Assembly (NCBI GenBank): GCA_003695135.1
Contig: RFIR01000347.1
Coordinates: forward strand, 1-8,603
Reading direction: 5' to 3'
Source of the DNA: Alphaproteobacteria bacterium
GTDB taxonomy: Bacteria; Pseudomonadota; Alphaproteobacteria; Rhodobacterales; Rhodobacteraceae
DNA: 8,603 nt
Part shown: positions 5,355 to 8,603 of the stretch, one piece after another
Numbering within the stretch: position 1 is the first letter of the stretch
How the letters are laid out: the number at the start of each line of letters is the position of its first letter
Made by a program: the position numbers and the translations under genes
Notes under the pieces: model-generated
What the model was told of the DNA's origin: nothing
The model's input: the letters and a program-made list of their open reading frames with translations, nothing else
Databases searched by the model: none

Positions 5355-6167
5355 TCAGCCGGAAAATGCCGTGCAGGGATCGGGACGCTCGACCGGATCG
5401 GTCTGCAGCACCCGGTCGAAGGGCGCATCGGAAGCTGCGGTCGATTCGATCTGGCCCACCGCCTCCACCGCCAGATCGGACCGGGCGCGGCGCAGCAGGA
5501 ACGGTGCGGCCCAATCGGTGCGGGCATGGCCGTTGCCGGTGATGACCAGAACCGGCCCCCCTGTCTCGTCGAGCGCCCGCAGCGCGGCATCGGCCAGGGC
5601 CGCGTCGCGCAGCCGCTGCACCTCGACCATGCCGGGCAGCAGGTTTTCGGGCAGCGCATTGCAATGGGCCTGCATCTGCAGCGCCTCGCGCCGTTTCTGC
5701 TGATCCGCGGGCAAGGGGGTGGCGAGGGCGAAGCGCGTGGCGGCCTCCGGCCCGATCACCGCCGCCGCTCCCTCCTTCACCGCCCGGCGGGCGGCTTCGC
5801 GCGGGATTTCCGCCCCGTAGATGCGGGCCTTCGGGGCCGCCTCCATGATCTGCGCATACTGGGCGAAATCGGGCCAGCCCGAATGCTGCCAGTCCAGCGC
5901 CTCGGCCAGCGCCGCGCGCGGGGCGCCTTCGGCCCGCAGGCGGTTGAGCGTCTCCTCGGCCGCGCGCGGGATCATCTCGAAGACGATGGCGGCAGGCGCA
6001 ATTTCGCGTGCCATGCGCGCCTGGGTTTCGTGATGGGCCGGGTTGTCATGCACCTCGCCCACGAAGACGATGCGGGGCGCTTGCGGGGCGATCGGACCCA
6101 CGCCCGGTGCGCAGGCGGCCAGGGCCAGGAGGGCGGCGGCGAAGGCGGCGGATCTACAGGGGCTCAT
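5355..6167 (-). CDS. ChaN-family haem-binding lipoprotein
   Basis: This is a 270-aa protein of the ChaN/DUF399 haem-binding family (Pfam PF04187, recalled). The N-terminus is a lipoprotein signal: MSPCRSAAFAAALLALAAC with lipobox LAAC at 16-19, so C19 would be lipidated and the protein anchored at the membrane facing the periplasm. Family landmarks are FVGEVHDNPAHH (35-46 region) and GNGHARTDWAAPFLL near the C-terminal third. The Campylobacter jejuni ChaN binds haem and is linked to iron uptake; that role is taken from the family. The ATG at 6167 has only a weak upstream AGG. The gene follows pobA on the same strand after 78 bp and ends against the large inverted repeat. No haem-transport gene is visible nearby, and the link with pobA looks positional rather than functional. 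Confidence 0.85.
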   Translation of the reverse strand: MSPCRSAAFAAALLALAACAPGVGPIAPQAPRIVFVGEVHDNPAHHETQARMAREIAPAAIVFEMIPRAAEETLNRLRAEGAPRAALAEALDWQHSGWPDFAQYAQIMEAAPKARIYGAEIPREAARRAVKEGAAAVIGPEAATRFALATPLPADQQKRREALQMQAHCNALPENLLPGMVEVQRLRDAALADAALRALDETGGPVLVITGNGHARTDWAAPFLLRRARSDLAVEAVGQIESTAASDAPFDRVLQTDPVERPDPCTAFSG

Positions 6168-6245
6168 GCCGTCAGCCTAGCGGATCGTCCCTGCCGCTTG
6201 AAACCCGCTTGTCGGATGCCGGACCGCCACGCCGGGCGGCCCGGT

Positions 6246-7418
6246 TCAGAAGGGCAGGCCGACATAGTTTTCGGCGAACGATCCCTTCGCCATGTCGGAC
6301 GAAAACAGGTATTCCAGCTCGGTGCGCTGCAGCCTGCGGTCATAGGGGATGGCGTCGGGGAAGGTGTGCAGCAGCATCGTCATCCACCACGAGAAGCGCT
6401 GCGCCTTCCAGATCCGGGCCAGCGCCCGCTGCGAATAGGTCTCCAGCCCGATATCGTCGCTGTTGTGATAGTGATCGACCAGCGCGTGATAGAGATAGTA
6501 GATGTCTGAGGCGGCCGAGTTCAGCCCCCGCGCGCCGGTGGGTGGCACGATATGCGCGGCATCGCCGGCGAGAAACAGCCGGCCGTGACGCATCGGCTCG
6601 GCCACGAAGCTGCGCAGCGGGGCGATGGATTTCTCGATCGACGGGCCGGTGATCAGCGCCTCGGCCACGTCCTGCGGCAGCCGGCGCCTGAGTTCGTCCC
6701 AGAAGGCGTCGTCGGACCAGTCCTCGACCCGGTCGCTCAGCGGAACCTGGATGTAGTAGCGGCTCAGCACCTGGCTGCGCAGCGAGCACAGCGCGAAGCC
6801 GCGATCGTGGCGGGCATAGATCAGTTCGGGTGAAACCGGCCTGGTGCGCGACAGCACGCCAAGCCAGCCGAAGGGATAGACCCGCTCGTATTCGCGCAGC
6901 ACGCCCCGGGGGATCGACTTGCGGCTGACGCCGTGAAAGCCGTCTGCGCCGATGATGAATTCGCAATCGGCGCGCCGCTCCACGCCGTCTTCGCGCCAGG
7001 TCAGATACGGCGCATCGGTCTCGATGCCGTGCGGCTGCACATCCCCGGCATTGTGGATGACGATGCCGCCGGCCTTGTCGCGCGCCTCATAAAGATCGCG
7101 GGTCAGCTCGGTCTGGCCATAGACCATCACCGAATTGCCGCCGGAGTATTTGGCCAGGTCGATACGCTCGCGGATCCCGTCATGGGCGATGTAGAGCCCG
7201 GTATGGATCTCGCCCTCGCGATCCATGCGCGCGCCGCATTCGGCCTCGCGCATCAGATCGGCAAAGCCGTGCTCCAGCACACCGGCACGGATGCGCCCCA
7301 GCACATGTTCGCGGCTGTGCTTTTCCAGAACGATCGTGTCGATGCCCTTCAGATGCAGCAGCTGCGACAGCAGCAGCCCCGACGGGCCTCCGCCGATGAT
7401 TCCGACCTGGACCTTCAT
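6246..7418 (-). CDS. pobA: 4-hydroxybenzoate 3-monooxygenase (p-hydroxybenzoate hydroxylase)
   Basis: This is a flavoprotein monooxygenase that converts 4-hydroxybenzoate to protocatechuate with FAD, NADPH and O2, feeding the beta-ketoadipate pathway. It is 390 aa. The FAD fingerprint GGGPSG is at 9-14, GRIR at 41-44, the DG motif GADG at 157-160, and the GD motif GDAAHIVPPTGARGLN at 285-300. Residue numbering matches the Pseudomonas fluorescens enzyme without offset: Y201, S212, R214, R220, Y222, P293, T294 and Y385 are all in place. Position 297 is Arg rather than the Lys I recall in P. fluorescens. The ATG start has GGGAGG about seven bases upstream. It is divergent from an AraC-type regulator gene across a 90-bp spacer, the usual pobA-pobR arrangement. 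No pca genes for the later steps lie in the window. Confidence 0.97.
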   Translation of the reverse strand: MKVQVGIIGGGPSGLLLSQLLHLKGIDTIVLEKHSREHVLGRIRAGVLEHGFADLMREAECGARMDREGEIHTGLYIAHDGIRERIDLAKYSGGNSVMVYGQTELTRDLYEARDKAGGIVIHNAGDVQPHGIETDAPYLTWREDGVERRADCEFIIGADGFHGVSRKSIPRGVLREYERVYPFGWLGVLSRTRPVSPELIYARHDRGFALCSLRSQVLSRYYIQVPLSDRVEDWSDDAFWDELRRRLPQDVAEALITGPSIEKSIAPLRSFVAEPMRHGRLFLAGDAAHIVPPTGARGLNSAASDIYYLYHALVDHYHNSDDIGLETYSQRALARIWKAQRFSWWMTMLLHTFPDAIPYDRRLQRTELEYLFSSDMAKGSFAENYVGLPF

Positions 7419-7487
7419 GCCTTTGCCTCCCTGTCATCGGTTCCGGTTTGCCCCGGCGCGGGCCGGTGCGGAATGGACGCATCGCGC

Positions 7488-7505
7488 CGATTCATGTACG
7501 AATCG
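7488..7505. promoter_or_regulatory. Inverted repeat in the pobA-pobR spacer, candidate operator
   Basis: CGATTC (7488-7493), spacer ATGTAC and GAATCG (7500-7505) are perfect inverted arms located about 70 bp upstream of pobA and just upstream of the preferred pobR start. The position fits a PobR site controlling both divergent genes. AraC-family proteins more often bind direct repeats, so another protein or chance is possible. The ATG at 7494 lies inside this repeat, which argues mildly for starting pobR at 7509. Confidence 0.4.
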
Positions 7506-7508
7506 AAC

Positions 7509-8381
7509 ATGGGCGCGGAAAACGCGAACGGCACGCGGATCGCCAATTTCAACCTGTTCGGCGAGGCGGGCGAGCTGCCCGACGTGGTGCATTGCGAGAC
7601 CATCGAGATCCGCTCGCAGCTGCATGACTGGGTGTTCAGGCCGCATCGCCACGCCAGGCTGCACCAGCTGCTGCTGCTCGATGACGGGGGCGGCCGGGCG
7701 GTGCTGGAGGAGCGCACCCACGCGCTGAGGCCCGGCACGCTGGTCAACGTCCCGGCCGGTTGCGTGCACGGATTCACCTTTCTTCGCGACACGACCGGCT
7801 GGGTGGTGACGCTGTCCTCGGAACTGCTCGACGAGGTGCTGCGGGCCGATGAGGGGCTGCGCCCGGTACTGGCGCGTCCGGCCGTTGCACGGCGCGATGC
7901 GCATCACCGCTATCTGGTCGGCCGTATCTTCCACGAGCACGGCCAGCGCGGCTTCGGCCGGGCGCATGTGTTGCGTGCGCTGGCGGCGCTGCTTCTGGGC
8001 CATGTCGCGCGCACCCTGCAGGACTTGCACCGATCGGACATGCCGCGCGCAGACAATCCGCTGCTTGTCCGCTTCGAGCGTCTGCTCGAGGAGAACTTCC
8101 GCAACCGCTGGGGCGTGGCCGATTATGCCGGACGGCTGTCGGTCTCGCCCACCCATCTGAGCCGGGTGACGCGGGCCGCGACCGGGCTGTCGGCCGCCCG
8201 CGTCATCGAGGAGCGCGTGATCCGCGAGGCGCGCCGGCAGCTGGTCTTCACCAATCTCGGCATCTCGCAGATCGCCTATCTTCTGGGATTTGGCGACCCG
8301 GCCCATTTCAGCCGGGTGTTCTCGCGCGCCACCGGCCTGTCGCCGCGGGCGTTCCGGGCGCAGATCGAACGCGGCGGGTAG
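7509..8381 (+). CDS. pobR: AraC/XylS-family transcriptional regulator, probable pobA activator
   Basis: This is a 290-aa regulator. The N-terminal half is a cupin-like effector domain with HRHARLHQLLLL (46-57) and the typical PGTLVNVPAGCVHGF (75-89). The C-terminal 100 residues are a two-helix-turn-helix AraC DNA-binding domain: WGVADYAGRLSVSPTHLSRV (201-220), then ISQIAYLLGFGDPAHFSRVF (252-271) and the family signature ending GLSPRAFR. Divergence from pobA indicates that it senses 4-hydroxybenzoate and activates pobA; this rests on context and known AraC-type PobR proteins. In-frame ATGs lie at 7473, 7494 and 7509, none with a good ribosome-binding site. I prefer 7509 because it leaves a 90-bp control region and keeps the inverted repeat outside the gene. 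Confidence 0.85.
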   Translation: MGAENANGTRIANFNLFGEAGELPDVVHCETIEIRSQLHDWVFRPHRHARLHQLLLLDDGGGRAVLEERTHALRPGTLVNVPAGCVHGFTFLRDTTGWVVTLSSELLDEVLRADEGLRPVLARPAVARRDAHHRYLVGRIFHEHGQRGFGRAHVLRALAALLLGHVARTLQDLHRSDMPRADNPLLVRFERLLEENFRNRWGVADYAGRLSVSPTHLSRVTRAATGLSAARVIEERVIREARRQLVFTNLGISQIAYLLGFGDPAHFSRVFSRATGLSPRAFRAQIERGG

Positions 8382-8453
8382 CCGGGGTTGCCGATCAGAC
8401 GCAAGCGGGGCCATGCTGCGCCGAGAATGCGCAGGATTTCGGCGGGATCGGAA
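8382..8453. other. Non-coding 3' region of pobR with a small hairpin
   Basis: After the TAG at 8379-8381 no gene is visible. CTGCGC (8416-8421), a 7-nt loop and GCGCAG (8429-8434), followed by GATTTC, make a weak terminator candidate for pobR. The stem is only 6 bp and the T-run is short. Confidence 0.3.
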
Positions 8454-8476
8454 TTGCGCGCGCGCAAAGTAATTAG
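8454..8476 (+). repeat. 23-bp flank shared with 4986-5008
   Basis: This starts with a perfect 14-bp palindrome, TTGCGCGCGCGCAA (8454-8467), and ends AAAGTAATTAG. It agrees with 4986-5008 at 20 of 23 positions. Here it touches the tail of unit A, whereas at 5007 it touches the head. Confidence 0.6.
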
Positions 8477-8603
8477 AGAGACCCCTGCGAAACTCCGCTG
8501 GCCAGACCCGGGCGCTGCGCTCGGGCGCCGCGAAATGCGGCGCCGGTCATGTTGCGATTATTTTCACTGTTGATTGTCAAATATTGATTGGGGAATTATT
8601 TTC
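8477..8603 (-). repeat. Repeat unit A, copy 3 (inverted relative to copies 1 and 2)
   Basis: Read on the minus strand, this is a near-identical copy of 5008-5134 with about eight differences in 127 bases. The primary hairpin is perfect: GGCGCCGC and GCGGCGCC around a 5-nt loop, at about 8529-8549 on the plus strand. The tail motif appears on the plus strand as AGAGACCCCTGCGAAACTCC (8477-8496). The element reaches the window edge, so whether another unit or the 23-bp flank follows cannot be seen. It lies downstream of pobR and could affect termination. Confidence 0.9.

Noticed and set aside
5054..5659. Long minus-strand open frame running through the repeats and into chaN.
   Set aside because: It is in a different frame from the well-supported chaN, its peptide from the repeats has no family character, and GC-rich DNA gives long chance frames.
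5250..6509. A 419-aa plus-strand frame across chaN and the end of pobA.
   Set aside because: It is antisense to two genes with clear family motifs and has the low-complexity Arg/Gly/Ala composition of a GC-rich shadow frame.
6933..8381. A 482-aa version of the AraC regulator starting deep inside pobA on the opposite strand.
   Set aside because: The added N-terminal part is antisense to pobA and has no domain character. The known family length is close to 290-300 aa, and starts at 7473-7509 fit.

Overview
The window is GC-rich, with strong codon bias and gene families that suggest an alphaproteobacterium, most likely of the Rhodobacteraceae. That placement is inference from recalled protein resemblance; no rRNA or other marker gene is present. 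I see nine protein-coding genes and no tRNA, rRNA, CRISPR array, transposase or phage gene.

Layout. Positions 1-602 are non-coding and begin with copies of an intergenic repeat. A 54-residue single-pass membrane protein follows at 603-767 (+). A minus-strand cluster then runs from 4692 down to 783: coaBC, dut, an Rrf2-family regulator, cysK and a moeB/thiF-type adenylyltransferase. The coaBC and dut frames overlap by four bases, dut and the regulator are 3 bp apart, and the later gaps are about 50 bp, so an operon is likely. The products cover coenzyme A synthesis, dUTP removal, cysteine synthesis and sulfur-carrier activation. Coenzyme A synthesis consumes cysteine, so CoaBC, CysK and the regulator make biochemical sense together.

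Positions 4693-5354 are non-coding and hold a second, denser set of the repeats, ending in a very large inverted repeat just past the chaN stop codon. On the minus strand come chaN (haem-binding lipoprotein family) and pobA (4-hydroxybenzoate 3-monooxygenase). A divergent AraC-family gene, probably pobR, is on the plus strand. The pobA-pobR spacer carries an inverted repeat that could be the operator. The window ends in a third repeat copy.

The least ordinary content is the repeat family. A roughly 127-bp unit (A) has an AT-rich head and GC-rich hairpins. It occurs three times (1-109, 5007-5134, 8477-8603), and at two loci it is followed by a related hairpin unit (B). Hairpin arms differ between copies in ways that keep pairing, which suggests the fold matters. 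The unit also lies in opposite orientations beside the same 23-bp flank. I cannot name the family. It may be a non-autonomous mobile element, a REP-like or BIME-like intergenic repeat, or a structured RNA element. All coordinates and alignments were made by eye.
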